Position numbers and translations under genes: made by a program. Positions 41,744 through 50,728 of a stretch of 64,000 nucleotides of DNA are shown here, one piece after another (positions within the stretch are counted from its first letter, which is position 1; every line of letters starts with the position of its first letter). Source of the stretch: Bradyrhizobium sp. CB2312 (GTDB lineage Bacteria; Pseudomonadota; Alphaproteobacteria; Rhizobiales; Xanthobacteraceae); NCBI RefSeq assembly GCF_029714425.1, contig NZ_CP121668.1:3989501-4053500 (forward strand), given 5' to 3'. The notes below the pieces were generated by a model. It ran no database searches and had not been told where the DNA came from. It saw only the letters and a list, made by a program, of their open reading frames with translations.

Positions 41744-42271
41744 ATGGCTGGTGAAGCACCGGAACTGAATGCGCAGGAAAAGGCCGGCAAGGCCTTCCCG
41801 GTGTCGTGGGACCAGTTCCACCGGGATTGCCGGGCGCTGACCTGGCGCCTCAACGAGGTCGGCCCGTTCCACGCGGTGATCGCGATCACCCGCGGCGGCC
41901 TGGTGCCCGCCGCGATCGTGGCCCGTGAGCTCGGCGTGCGCGTGATCGATACGGTCTGCATCGCCAGCTACGACCACAACAAGCAGGGCGAGCTTCAGGT
42001 GCTCAAGGGCATTTCCGAGGCGGCCATGAAGCTCGGCAACGGCACGGGCAAGGGGCTCTTGATCGTCGACGACCTCGTCGACACCGGCAAGACTGGCCGC
42101 CTGGTGCGCGAGATGCTGCCTGATGCGCATTTCGCCACGGTCTATGCCAAGCCGATGGGACGTCCGCTGGTCGACACCTTCATCACCGAAGTGTCGCAGG
42201 ACACGTGGATATTCTTCCCGTGGGACACGGCGCTCTCGTACCATCCACCGCTGCGTGACGGGGCGGCGTAG
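41744..42271 (+). CDS. gpt: Xanthine-guanine phosphoribosyltransferase
   Basis: The 175-residue protein has the type I phosphoribosyltransferase fold with the PRPP loop [17 protein letters not shown], an early [19 protein letters not shown] segment and a C-terminal hood ending [15 protein letters not shown]. This ending is typical of Gpt enzymes that salvage guanine, xanthine and hypoxanthine. It acts in the cytosol or at the membrane face. Start 41744 has GCAGGAGA upstream; an in-frame start seven codons earlier lacks a site. Confidence 0.9.
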   Translation: MAGEAPELNAQEKAGKAFPVSWDQFHRDCRALTWRLNEVGPFHAVIAITRGGLVPAAIVARELGVRVIDTVCIASYDHNKQGELQVLKGISEAAMKLGNGTGKGLLIVDDLVDTGKTGRLVREMLPDAHFATVYAKPMGRPLVDTFITEVSQDTWIFFPWDTALSYHPPLRDGAA

Positions 42272-42280
42272 TTTTTCTTC

Positions 42281-42411
42281 GCCTCTCCCCGCGTGCGGGG
42301 AGAGGCCGCGCCGTAGGCGCGGGTGAGGGGGACTCTCCGCGAGTCCAGCTCTCACCGAGTTTGCAGAGGCTCCCCCTCATCCCGACCTTCTCCCCGCACG
42401 CGGGGAGAAGG
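42281..42411. repeat. Family E inverted repeat
   Basis: CTCTCCCCGCGTGCGGGGAGAG and a related CTTCTCCCCGCACGCGGGGAGAAG hairpin are inverted across a centre with GTGAGGGGGA and CCCCCTCAT arms. A diverged relative is at 43043-43147. Confidence 0.85.
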
Positions 42412-42425
42412 AGAAGAGCCGCACC

Positions 42426-43082
42426 ATGCCCCTGCAAAACCGCGTCACCCCCACCGGCGACATCATCGCCACCCCGCATCGCGGCATGTTCACCGGCAAT
42501 CGCGGCATCATCCATGATCCCGCGACCAAGACGCTTCTGAAGAAGCGCTGGTCGACGCCGGCCTGGCTCACTTGCGCCTGTGAATTCCGCGGCCGCCGCC
42601 GCGAGGTGATGGCGCAGCGAAGCTGGACCGAGCTGTTCTTCCTTGACGAGGCCACCGCGCTCGCCGCCGGCCATCGCCCCTGCTTCTACTGCCGCCGTGA
42701 CGAGGCCAATCAGTTTCGGACCGCATGGGAGCAGGGCAACCGCGTGCATGACGTCCGCATGCACGACATCGACACGGTGCTGCATCACGAGCGGCTCGAC
42801 CAGGGCAGGAAGCGCCTGCACGCGCTGCTGGTGCCGCTCGACCAGCTCCCTGACGGCGCGATGGTGCAGCAGGGCGATGAGAGTTTTCTGGTCGTGCAGG
42901 GCAGGGCGTTGTTGTGGTCGCCTGCGGGTTATGTTGCCGATGTGCGCGAGCTTGAAGGCGCGCAATTGCTGACGCCGCCTTCGACGCTGCGCGCCATGAA
43001 TGCCGGCTATCAGGCAACGCTCCATCCCAGCGCACTCTGCGCTCCCTCCCCCCTTGCGGGGGAGGGCGGGGGAGAGGGGTAG
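42426..43082 (+). CDS. Conserved hypothetical protein with Cys pair; tail from a repeat
   Basis: This 218-residue cytosolic protein is not assigned to a named family. It shows LLKKRWSTPAWLTCACEFRGR, then GHRPCFYCRRDEANQFRTAW, where CxC and CxxC pairs suggest a zinc site like that of HNH-type or zinc-ribbon proteins, and HHERLDQGRKRLH. The last ten residues (PLAGEGGGEG) and the stop codon come from family E repeat 43043-43147, so the natural end has been replaced. It lies between two family E repeats. The function is unknown. Confidence 0.75.
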   Translation: MPLQNRVTPTGDIIATPHRGMFTGNRGIIHDPATKTLLKKRWSTPAWLTCACEFRGRRREVMAQRSWTELFFLDEATALAAGHRPCFYCRRDEANQFRTAWEQGNRVHDVRMHDIDTVLHHERLDQGRKRLHALLVPLDQLPDGAMVQQGDESFLVVQGRALLWSPAGYVADVRELEGAQLLTPPSTLRAMNAGYQATLHPSALCAPSPLAGEGGGEG

Positions 43083-43147
43083 CCACGGGCGAGAGCGGAG
43101 CTTGTGGCCACCCCTCTCCCTAACCCTCCCCCGCAAGGGCGGAGGGG
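43043..43147. repeat. Family E inverted repeat supplying a stop codon
   Basis: CTCCCTCCCCCCTTGCGGGG and a complementary end are inverted across 105 bp, with arms GGAGAGGGGT and ACCCCTCTCC. The left arm encodes the end of the preceding gene. Confidence 0.85.
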
Positions 43148-43164
43148 ACGCACCGAACGCGTAG

Positions 43165-43401
43165 CTACTTCAGCGGCCGTCCCTGTTCGTCGACCGTCGT
43201 GCGCGCGTCGCGCAGAGCCCATTCGCGGATGATCTGGCGGCAGCGGGTGAGTTCGGCTTCGCTGACGCTGCCGGCCTGCTTCTCCGCGCGCTCGATCATG
43301 GCTTTGCAGTTGAAGAGCACCGAGCGGTCCTCCGCGCAAGCAAGCAGAGTGGTCGCCGCAAAGGCTGCGGCGACGAGCACCGTCCGAACGTCCACCATCA
43401 T
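43165..43401 (-). CDS. Small secreted protein, unknown
   Basis: The 78-residue protein has a signal peptide (VRTVLVAAAFAATTLLACA) with a likely cleavage before EDRSV. The mature part of about 57 residues has two cysteines (LFNCKAMIE, LTRCRQII) and a helical look, possibly disulfide-bonded. The start ATG at 43401 overlaps the stop of the MetE-like gene as ATGA, suggesting coupled translation. No named family is recognised. A periplasmic structural or chaperone role is only a guess. Confidence 0.7.
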   Translation of the reverse strand: MMVDVRTVLVAAAFAATTLLACAEDRSVLFNCKAMIERAEKQAGSVSEAELTRCRQIIREWALRDARTTVDEQGRPLK

Positions 43402-44420
43402 CCGAGCTTCTCGCGCGCCAGCGCGGCGCCGGCGCCAAGCGCCATCAGCTTGGCTTCGGCGATCTCGCGCCGCATCGGCGCCATGCCGCAATTGGTGGTG
43501 GCGATGATGTTGCTCTTCGGCACGAACTTCGAGACGGCGTCGATCACCTGCACGACGTCCTCGGCCGTCTCGACCGTGTCGCTGGCGACGTCGATCACGC
43601 CCGCCTGCACGATCTTGTTCTTGAGGAGCGCGAGCAGGTCGAGCGGCACCTTCGAATTGCGGCACTCGATCGCGACCTGCTGGATCGGGCTCGCGTCGAT
43701 CGCGGGGAAGATCTGCTCATACTGCCGCCATTGCGTCCCGAGCGTTTCCTTCCAGTCGGTGTTGGCCTTGATGCCGTAGCCGTAGCAGATGTGCACGGCG
43801 GTGGTGCAGGTCAGGCCCTGCGCGGCGCGCTCCAGCGCCTTGATGCCCCAGTCGTTGACCTCGTCCATGTAGACGTTGAAGGCGGGCTCGTCGAACTGCA
43901 CGAGATCGACGCCGTCGGCCTGCAAGGCCTTGGCCTCTTCGTTCAGGAGCTCGGCGAAGGCAAATGCCATCTTGACGCGGTCGCCATAGTAACGGTCGGC
44001 GATGGTGTCGATGATGGTCATCGGGCCGGGCAGGGTGAATTTCAGCTTCTTCTTCGTGTGCGTGCGCGCCACTTGCGCCTCAAAGGCGTGGACGCGGCCC
44101 TTGAGCCGGAGCGGCGCGACCACCTGCGGCACCATCGCCTTGTAGCGGTCCTTGCGGATGCCCATCTCGACCTTGTGGGCGAAATCGATGCCCTCGATCT
44201 TCTCCAGAAAACCGTGCACGAAATGCTGCCGGGCCTGCTCGCCCTCAGTGACGATGTCGATGCCGGCGTCTTCCTGGATCTTCAGCCAGATCAGCGTCGC
44301 GTCGCGCTTGGCGCGGAGCAGCTCGTCGCCTTGGGACTTCCAGGGCGCCCAGAGCATGTTGGGCTCGGCGAGCCATTCGGGCTTCGGCAAGGAGCCGGCG
44401 ATCGTGGTTGGAAACAGCAT
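43398..44420 (-). CDS. Cobalamin-independent methionine synthase-like protein (single domain)
   Basis: The 340-residue protein has the MetE C-terminal-type TIM barrel: IAGSLPKPEWL, KFTLPGPMTIIDTIADRYYG, LVQFDEPAFNVYMDEVNDWG and VHICYGYG with the His/Cys zinc ligands, then IATTNCGMAPM with the last Cys ligand. It is about half the length of full MetE and belongs to the MetE-like group often labelled methionine synthase II. It may use an alternative methyl donor or act in thiol methyl transfer. Start ATG 44420 is preferred over a longer frame that reads a different region. Confidence 0.88.
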   Translation of the reverse strand: MLFPTTIAGSLPKPEWLAEPNMLWAPWKSQGDELLRAKRDATLIWLKIQEDAGIDIVTEGEQARQHFVHGFLEKIEGIDFAHKVEMGIRKDRYKAMVPQVVAPLRLKGRVHAFEAQVARTHTKKKLKFTLPGPMTIIDTIADRYYGDRVKMAFAFAELLNEEAKALQADGVDLVQFDEPAFNVYMDEVNDWGIKALERAAQGLTCTTAVHICYGYGIKANTDWKETLGTQWRQYEQIFPAIDASPIQQVAIECRNSKVPLDLLALLKNKIVQAGVIDVASDTVETAEDVVQVIDAVSKFVPKSNIIATTNCGMAPMRREIAEAKLMALGAGAALAREKLG

Positions 44421-44567
44421 GGCGGCCCTCCCGGCAGGTTGAGTTGCGCCCCTTCCTGCCATGTCCTAACGTCGAGGTACAGAACAACGAAAGTCGCTCT
44501 CTATTCCAGCGGCGGCGCCAGGGAAGGCCGAAGGGAAAGGCCCAAAGGGAAGGCCAGAGGACAGGTC

Positions 44568-45269
44568 ATGATCGACCTCTATTACGCGCCGACGCCGAAC
44601 GGCTGGAAAATCTCGATCATGCTGGAGGAACTCGGGCTTCCCTACACGGTGAAGCCCGTCAATATCCGCGCCGGCGAGCAGTTCAACCCCGAGTTTCTCG
44701 CGATCTCCCCGAACAACCGCATTCCCGCGATTGTCGATCATGACCCGGCCGATGGTGGTGCGCCGTTCTCGGCATTCGAGACCGGCGCAATCCTGATTTA
44801 TCTGGCGGAGAAGTCCGGCCGTTTCTTGCCCACCGACCTGCGCGGCCGCTCCACCACCATCCAATGGGTGATGTGGCAGATGGGAGGGCTCGGGCCGATG
44901 CTCGGCCAGCACGGCCATTTCGCGCTCTATGCCGCCGAGAAGATTCCCTATGCGATCGAGCGCTACCGCGATGAGGCGGCGCGGCTCTATGGCGTGCTCG
45001 ACCGGCAGCTCGGCAAGACCCTCGCTTATGTCGCCGGCGACTATTCCATCGCCGACATCGCCTGCTTCCCCTGGACCATGACCCACAAGGCGCAGGGCTT
45101 TACCCTCGACGACTATTCGAACGTGAAACGCTGGTACGCCGAGGTGCGGGCAAGGCCGCAGGTGCAGGCGGGACTTGCGATCGGAAAATTCGTGAAAGAG
45201 CCGTTCGACGAGGAATCACGCAAGATCATGTTCGGCCAGCGTGCGAAGGAAGTGCTGGGAAGGAAGTAG
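44568..45269 (+). CDS. Glutathione S-transferase (YfcG/YghU-like)
   Basis: The 233-residue protein starts MIDLYYAPTPNGWKISIML, where the TPN triad is the active-site mark of YfcG-type enzymes (disulfide-bond reductases). FLAISPNNRIPAIVDHDP and FETGAILIYLAEK complete the glutathione-binding fold, and GDYSIADIACFPWTM caps the helical domain. It acts in the cytosol. A longer frame upstream is antisense to the MetE-like gene. It is the first of three same-strand genes with the HCCA isomerase and quinone reductase. Confidence 0.92.
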   Translation: MIDLYYAPTPNGWKISIMLEELGLPYTVKPVNIRAGEQFNPEFLAISPNNRIPAIVDHDPADGGAPFSAFETGAILIYLAEKSGRFLPTDLRGRSTTIQWVMWQMGGLGPMLGQHGHFALYAAEKIPYAIERYRDEAARLYGVLDRQLGKTLAYVAGDYSIADIACFPWTMTHKAQGFTLDDYSNVKRWYAEVRARPQVQAGLAIGKFVKEPFDEESRKIMFGQRAKEVLGRK

Positions 45270-45285
45270 CCACAGCTGCCTCCTC

Positions 45286-45370
45286 GTCATTGCGAGCGAA
45301 GCGAAGCAATCCAGACTGGTTCTGTGGAAAGAGTCTGGATTGCTTCGTCGCTCCGCTCCTCGCAATGACG
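45286..45370. repeat. Family D inverted repeat
   Basis: CGTCATTGCGAGCGAAGCG and AAGCAATCCAGAC with complementary ends at 45370. It lies between GST and the HCCA isomerase gene. Confidence 0.9.
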
Positions 45371-45408
45371 GGGGAGAGATCGAGACAAACACGACACAAG
45401 GAAACCCC

Positions 45409-46017
45409 ATGATCGAATTCTTCTTCGACTGCTCCAGCCCCTGGACTTATCTCGCCTTCCACAACATCCAGCCGCTGGCAAAGGAGGTCGGCGCCGAGAT
45501 CGCCTGGCGGCCGATCCTGGTCGGTGGCATCTTCAACACGGTCAATCCGAGCGTCTACGCCCAGCGCGAAAAGCCGGTGCCGCTGAAGGCGCGCTACATG
45601 AAGAAGGACCTCTCGGACTGGGCGCGCTCGGCCGGCCTGTCGATCAAGATGCCGCCGACGGTATTTCCGGTGAACAGCGTCAAGGCCATGCGCGGCTGCA
45701 TCTGGCTCGGCAAAGAGACGGTGCCGTTCGCGACCGCCGTTTTCGAGACCTATTGGGGCGACGACAAGGACATCTCGCAGGACGCGGTGCTGGCCGAGAT
45801 CTGCAAGAAAGTCGGCATCGACGAGCAGAAGTTCTTCGCGGGCATTTCCGAGCAGGGCATCAAGGACCAGCTCAAGGCCAACACCGAGGAGGTCGTCGCG
45901 CGCGGCGGCTTCGGCTCGCCGACGATTTTTGTCAACAAGACGGATATGTATTTCGGCAATGATCGCCTGCCGTTGATCCGCGAGGCGCTGCTGCGCAGCA
46001 AGGCGAGCGCGGCCTGA
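45409..46017 (+). CDS. 2-Hydroxychromene-2-carboxylate isomerase (DsbA-like, GST kappa fold)
   Basis: The 202-residue protein starts MIEFFFDCSSPWTYLAF, the nahD/HCCA isomerase motif with the Ser-Pro active site, and continues GGFGSPTIFVNKTDMYFGND near the C-terminus. The DsbA-like fold uses glutathione rather than a thiol pair. It could isomerise a chromene-type aromatic intermediate or handle another glutathione adduct. Its stop overlaps the start of the quinone reductase by 1 base (TGATG), so they are coupled. Confidence 0.9.
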   Translation: MIEFFFDCSSPWTYLAFHNIQPLAKEVGAEIAWRPILVGGIFNTVNPSVYAQREKPVPLKARYMKKDLSDWARSAGLSIKMPPTVFPVNSVKAMRGCIWLGKETVPFATAVFETYWGDDKDISQDAVLAEICKKVGIDEQKFFAGISEQGIKDQLKANTEEVVARGGFGSPTIFVNKTDMYFGNDRLPLIREALLRSKASAA

Positions 46018-46994
46018 TGGTGCGCGCTGTCGTCTGCCGCGCGCTCGGCGCGCCCGAGACCTTGCGGCTCGAGGAGTTTCCGTCGCGCGCCCTGAAGCCG
46101 GGCGAGGTCCGTGTCGCGATCCGCGCGGCTGGCTTGAATTTCCCTGATGTACTGATGGCGGCCGGCGAATATCAGCTCAAGCCGGAGTTGCCGTTCACGC
46201 CGGGCATGGAGGCCGCCGGCGACGTCACCGAGGTCGGCGCGGAGGCGAGGGGCATTGCCGTCGGCGACAAGGTCATCGTGAAGATGCGCCACGGAGCCTT
46301 CACCGATGAAGCCGTGGTGACGCCGTCGCAGCTCACGCCGATGCCGTCCACCTTCGACTATGCCGAGGCCGCGACCTATCTCGCCGGCCACGGCACCGCC
46401 TATCACGCGCTGATCGATCGCGGCCGGGTCGAGCCCGGCGAGGTGCTGCTGGTGCATGGCGCCGGCGGCGGCGTCGGCCTTGCCGCGGTCGAGATCGGCA
46501 AGATGCTGGGCGCAACCGTGATCGCAACCGCCTCCAGCGACGAGAAGCTCGCGATCGCGAAATCACGCGGCGCCGACCATCTCATCCGCTATGACCGCGA
46601 GCCGTTCCGCGATGCGGTCAAGCGCATCACCGACGGCCGCGGCGCGGACGTCGTGTTCGATCCCGTCGGCGGCGAGGTCTTTGAGAACTCGATGCGCTGC
46701 ATCGCGTGGGGGGCGCGGCTGCTCGTGATTGGCTTTACGGGCGGCATCGGCTCGGCCAAGACCAATCTGTTGCTGATCAAGGGCGCCAGCGTGTTAGGGG
46801 TGCGCGCAGGCGAAGCGGTACGGAAAAATCCCGCGCTGGGCGAAGTGCGCCTGAAGGCACTCTTGCGGTGGGCGGAAGAGGGCAAGCTGCGCCCCAACGT
46901 CTCGCACCGCCTGCCGCTGGAGGACTACGCGAAGGCGATGCGATTGCTGATCGACCGCCAGGCGATCGGGCGCGTGGCGCTCACAATGCGGTGA
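46017..46994 (+). CDS. NADPH:quinone oxidoreductase family protein (zinc-free MDR)
   Basis: The 325-residue medium-chain dehydrogenase/reductase has RAAGLNFPDVLMAAGEYQ, the NADPH-binding VLLVHGAGGGVGLAAVEIGK and the FDPVGGEVFENSMRCIAWG segment. The zinc ligands of alcohol dehydrogenases are missing, which fits quinone reductase/enoyl reductase members. It would reduce quinones or alkenals using NADPH in the cytosol. The 1-base overlap with the isomerase gene links it to glutathione-dependent detoxification or aromatic breakdown. Confidence 0.92.
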   Translation: MVRAVVCRALGAPETLRLEEFPSRALKPGEVRVAIRAAGLNFPDVLMAAGEYQLKPELPFTPGMEAAGDVTEVGAEARGIAVGDKVIVKMRHGAFTDEAVVTPSQLTPMPSTFDYAEAATYLAGHGTAYHALIDRGRVEPGEVLLVHGAGGGVGLAAVEIGKMLGATVIATASSDEKLAIAKSRGADHLIRYDREPFRDAVKRITDGRGADVVFDPVGGEVFENSMRCIAWGARLLVIGFTGGIGSAKTNLLLIKGASVLGVRAGEAVRKNPALGEVRLKALLRWAEEGKLRPNVSHRLPLEDYAKAMRLLIDRQAIGRVALTMR

Positions 46995-47000
46995 CGGTGC

Positions 47001-47093
47001 CGTAGGGTGGGCAAAGCGAAGCGTGCCCACGATTTAGTTTTGGTTACTGACAGATGGTGGGCACGGCGCAAGAGCGCCTTTGCCCACCCTACG
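47001..47093. repeat. Family C inverted repeat
   Basis: CGTAGGGTGGGCAAAGC and its complement bound 93 bp, with inner GTGCCCACGA and TGGTGGGCAC arms. It lies between convergent genes. Confidence 0.9.
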
Positions 47094-47099
47094 AGAGCG

Positions 47100-47990
<891 letters not shown>

Positions 47991-48091
47991 GGGTGGTTTC
48001 CTTCCCTTGTCTTAAATGCGATCTCGATGAGACGAGACGCACGGTCGCTGTTGTCCGTCTTGCGCGGACTGGGCATGCGAGCAGTACAAGA

Positions 48092-48123
48092 ACGTGGATG
48101 GCCGGGACAAGCCCGGCCATGAC
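48092..48123. repeat. Family B half-element
   Basis: Only the right arm (ACGTGGATGGCCGGGACAAG onward) of the family B repeat is present. The opposite arm is missing. Confidence 0.85.
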
Positions 48124-48129
48124 GGAGCG

Positions 48130-49548
48130 CTATTTCGCCGGCGGTTTCGGCCAGGGCCTCTGCGCCCCGCGCAGGCCTTCGAACGCCTTGGCCATGCCGA
48201 GCACGCCGATATCGTCGAAGCGGCGGCCGACGATCTGCACGCCGATGGGAAAACCCTTGGCGTCGAAGCCGCCGTTGATGGAGATAGCGGGATTCTCCGA
48301 CATATTCCACGGCACGGTATAGGCGATGTGCTCGAACGGCTTCATGGGATCGTTGATCGGCGAGGCCCATTCCGCCGGAAAGTTCACGTTCGGCGCGGTC
48401 GGAGAGATCACATAGTCGAGCTCGCAGAACAGTTTTGACGCCGCAGCGCGGATCGCCATGGTCTGGTTGAAGCCGCGGATGACGTCGACGCCCGACAATT
48501 TCGCGCCGGACTCGCCCCATTTGAAGATGTAGGGCAGCACCTTTGCCTGTTCGGTCGGCGTCAGCTTCGATAGATCGTCCCACATCCGCGCGCGCCAGAA
48601 ATTGTCGAGCCCGTCGAGCATCTCGCGGGTGAGGATGCCGTCGACCTCGGTCACGACCGCGCCCACGGACTCGAACGCCTTCGCGGCCTTTACCGCGACC
48701 TCGCGCACCGGCTTCTCCAGCGCCATGCCGCATCCGGGATCGAGCATCAGGCCGATGCGCAGCTTGCGCGGCGACTTCTCCGGCCCTTTCCAGTTCAAAG
48801 GCTCGGCGGGCAGGCTCATGCCGTCGCGCCGGTCGGGCTTTGCGATCACGCTCATCATCAGCGCGCAATCGTCGACGGTGCGGGTCATGGGACCGGCGAC
48901 ACGGCCGACATAGGTGGGATCGATCGGCACGCGGCCAAAGCTCGGCTTCAACCCGACGAGGCCGCACCAGCCCGCGGGCAGGCGCACCGAGCCGCCGATA
49001 TCGGTGCCGAGATGCAAGGGACCATAGCCGGCCGCAGCAGCCGCGCCGGCGCCCGCGCTGGAGCCGCCGGGATTCTTGGAGAGGTCCCAGGGGTTGCGCG
49101 CCAGCGCATGGAAAGAGGAGAGCCCCGATGACAGCATGCCGTAATCGGGCATGGTGGTTTTTGCGAAGATCACCGCGCCTGCCTCGCGCAGCCGCGCGGC
49201 GGGCGGGGCGTCCTTCTCGGCCGGCACCAGCTTGACGCTGGCCGCGCCGAGCGGGACGGGCACACCCTTGGTCGCGATGTTGTCTTTCACCGTGACCGGC
49301 ACGCCGTCGAGCGGCCCGGAAGGTTCGCCGCCGGTCCAGCGCGCGGTCGAGGCCTTGGCGGCCTCGCGCGCGCTGTCGGAATCGAATGCATAGAGCGCCT
49401 TCAGGTGCGGCTCCCACGCAGCGACATGCGCGAGCACGTCCTCCAGCACCTCGCTCGGCGAGAACTGTTTTGCGCGATAGCCCGCGATCAGGTCGACCGC
49501 GGACAGATCGTGCAGCGAGGTGACGGCTTCGTCGACGCTCTTGTGCAT
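48130..49548 (-). CDS. Amidase (amidase signature family)
   Basis: The 472-residue protein has the Ser-cisSer-Lys triad: Lys in VTVKDNIATKG, Ser in PGGSSAGAGAAAAAGYG and the nucleophilic Ser in LGTDIGGSVRLPAGWCG. GLKPSFGRVPIDPTYVG follows. It hydrolyses an amide or peptide-like bond to a carboxylate and ammonia or amine, in the cytosol. It starts 2 bp after the M20 stop, so it is co-transcribed with the M20 and M81 genes as the hydrolytic part of the peptide locus. Confidence 0.94.
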   Translation of the reverse strand: MHKSVDEAVTSLHDLSAVDLIAGYRAKQFSPSEVLEDVLAHVAAWEPHLKALYAFDSDSAREAAKASTARWTGGEPSGPLDGVPVTVKDNIATKGVPVPLGAASVKLVPAEKDAPPAARLREAGAVIFAKTTMPDYGMLSSGLSSFHALARNPWDLSKNPGGSSAGAGAAAAAGYGPLHLGTDIGGSVRLPAGWCGLVGLKPSFGRVPIDPTYVGRVAGPMTRTVDDCALMMSVIAKPDRRDGMSLPAEPLNWKGPEKSPRKLRIGLMLDPGCGMALEKPVREVAVKAAKAFESVGAVVTEVDGILTREMLDGLDNFWRARMWDDLSKLTPTEQAKVLPYIFKWGESGAKLSGVDVIRGFNQTMAIRAAASKLFCELDYVISPTAPNVNFPAEWASPINDPMKPFEHIAYTVPWNMSENPAISINGGFDAKGFPIGVQIVGRRFDDIGVLGMAKAFEGLRGAQRPWPKPPAK

Positions 49549-49550
49549 TG

Positions 49551-50714
49551 CTAGCTCACCGGCATGCGCGTTTCGATGATCCGGGCGAACATGCTGGCGC
49601 CGATCGGCAGGATCTTGTCGTCGAGCACGAAGCCGGGATTGTGCACCGGCACCGAGCCGTCATGGCCGACCCAGAAATAGGCGCCGGGAATGGTCTGCAG
49701 CATGTCGGCGAAATCCTCGCTGCCCATCTTCGGCTGCGCGCGCGTGATCACGTTGGTGGGATTCACCACGGTGCGCGCGACTTCCTCGACCACCTTGGAC
49801 TGCTCGACCTGGTTGACCAGCACACCGAAGGTGTCGCGGATGTCGGCCTCGATCTCGCACTGATACGCTGCCGCGATGCCGGCGCAGATCGTGCGGATGC
49901 GTTGGCTGATCAGGGCGCGGACTTCATTCGAGAACGTGCGGATGGTGCCGCAAAGATGTGCTTCGCCGGGAATGACGTTGTAGGCAGAACCTGCATGGAT
50001 CTGGGTGATCGATACCACCGCAGCCTGAAGCGGTTCGACGTTGCGGCTGACGACCGTCTGGATTGCCTGCGCCAGCGTGGTGGCGATGATCACCGCGTCC
50101 TTGGAGCGCTCGGGCATGGCGCCATGCGCGCCATAGCCGGTGATGCGGAGGTCGAAGAAATCGGCGCCGGCCATCGCCGGGCCGGGCAGGATCGCGATCT
50201 CGCCATGGTTGAGGTCGGGCGCGTTGTGCAGGCCGTAGAGCTCGTCGCACGGAAACTTCTCGAACAGCCCGTCCTTGATCATCGCACGGGCTCCGCCGAG
50301 GCCTTCCTCGGCCGGCTGGAAGATCAGGTGCACGGTGCCGTCGAAATTCCTGGTCTCGGCGAGATAGCGCGCGGTGCCGAGCAGAATGGTGGTGTGGCCG
50401 TCATGGCCGCAGCCATGGAAGCGGCCGGGGATCTTCGAGCTCCATTTCAGATTGGTGTTCTCTTCCATCGGCAGCGCGTCCATGTCGGCGCGCAGGCCGA
50501 TGCGCTTGCTGCCCGAGCCCTTGCCCTTGATGACGCCGATCACGCCGGTGCCGCCGAGACCGCGATGCACCTCGACGCCCCAGCTCTTCAGCTTGTCGGC
50601 GACGATGCCGGAGGTGCGCACTTCCTCGAAGCCGATCTCGGGATGGGCGTGGAGGTCGCGCCTGATGGCAGTGAGTTCGTCGGCGTAGCCGTCGATGCGC
50701 TCGATCGTGGGCAT
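49551..50714 (-). CDS. M20 family amidohydrolase (hippuricase-like)
   Basis: The 387-residue zinc peptidase has DLHAHPEIGFEE, RADMDALPM, FHGCGHDGHTTILLG and FQPAEEGLGGARAM, then MGSEDFADM and a closing VHNPGF segment, all typical of the IAA-amino acid/hippurate hydrolase branch. Cys and His in GCGHDGH bind metal. It cleaves N-acyl amino acids or short peptides. Start ATG 50714 is chosen; the long upstream frame overlaps the M81 gene. It sits 14 bp after the M81 gene and 2 bp before the amidase. Confidence 0.94.
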   Translation of the reverse strand: MPTIERIDGYADELTAIRRDLHAHPEIGFEEVRTSGIVADKLKSWGVEVHRGLGGTGVIGVIKGKGSGSKRIGLRADMDALPMEENTNLKWSSKIPGRFHGCGHDGHTTILLGTARYLAETRNFDGTVHLIFQPAEEGLGGARAMIKDGLFEKFPCDELYGLHNAPDLNHGEIAILPGPAMAGADFFDLRITGYGAHGAMPERSKDAVIIATTLAQAIQTVVSRNVEPLQAAVVSITQIHAGSAYNVIPGEAHLCGTIRTFSNEVRALISQRIRTICAGIAAAYQCEIEADIRDTFGVLVNQVEQSKVVEEVARTVVNPTNVITRAQPKMGSEDFADMLQTIPGAYFWVGHDGSVPVHNPGFVLDDKILPIGASMFARIIETRMPVS

Positions 50715-50728
50715 GGGTTCCTGTCCGG

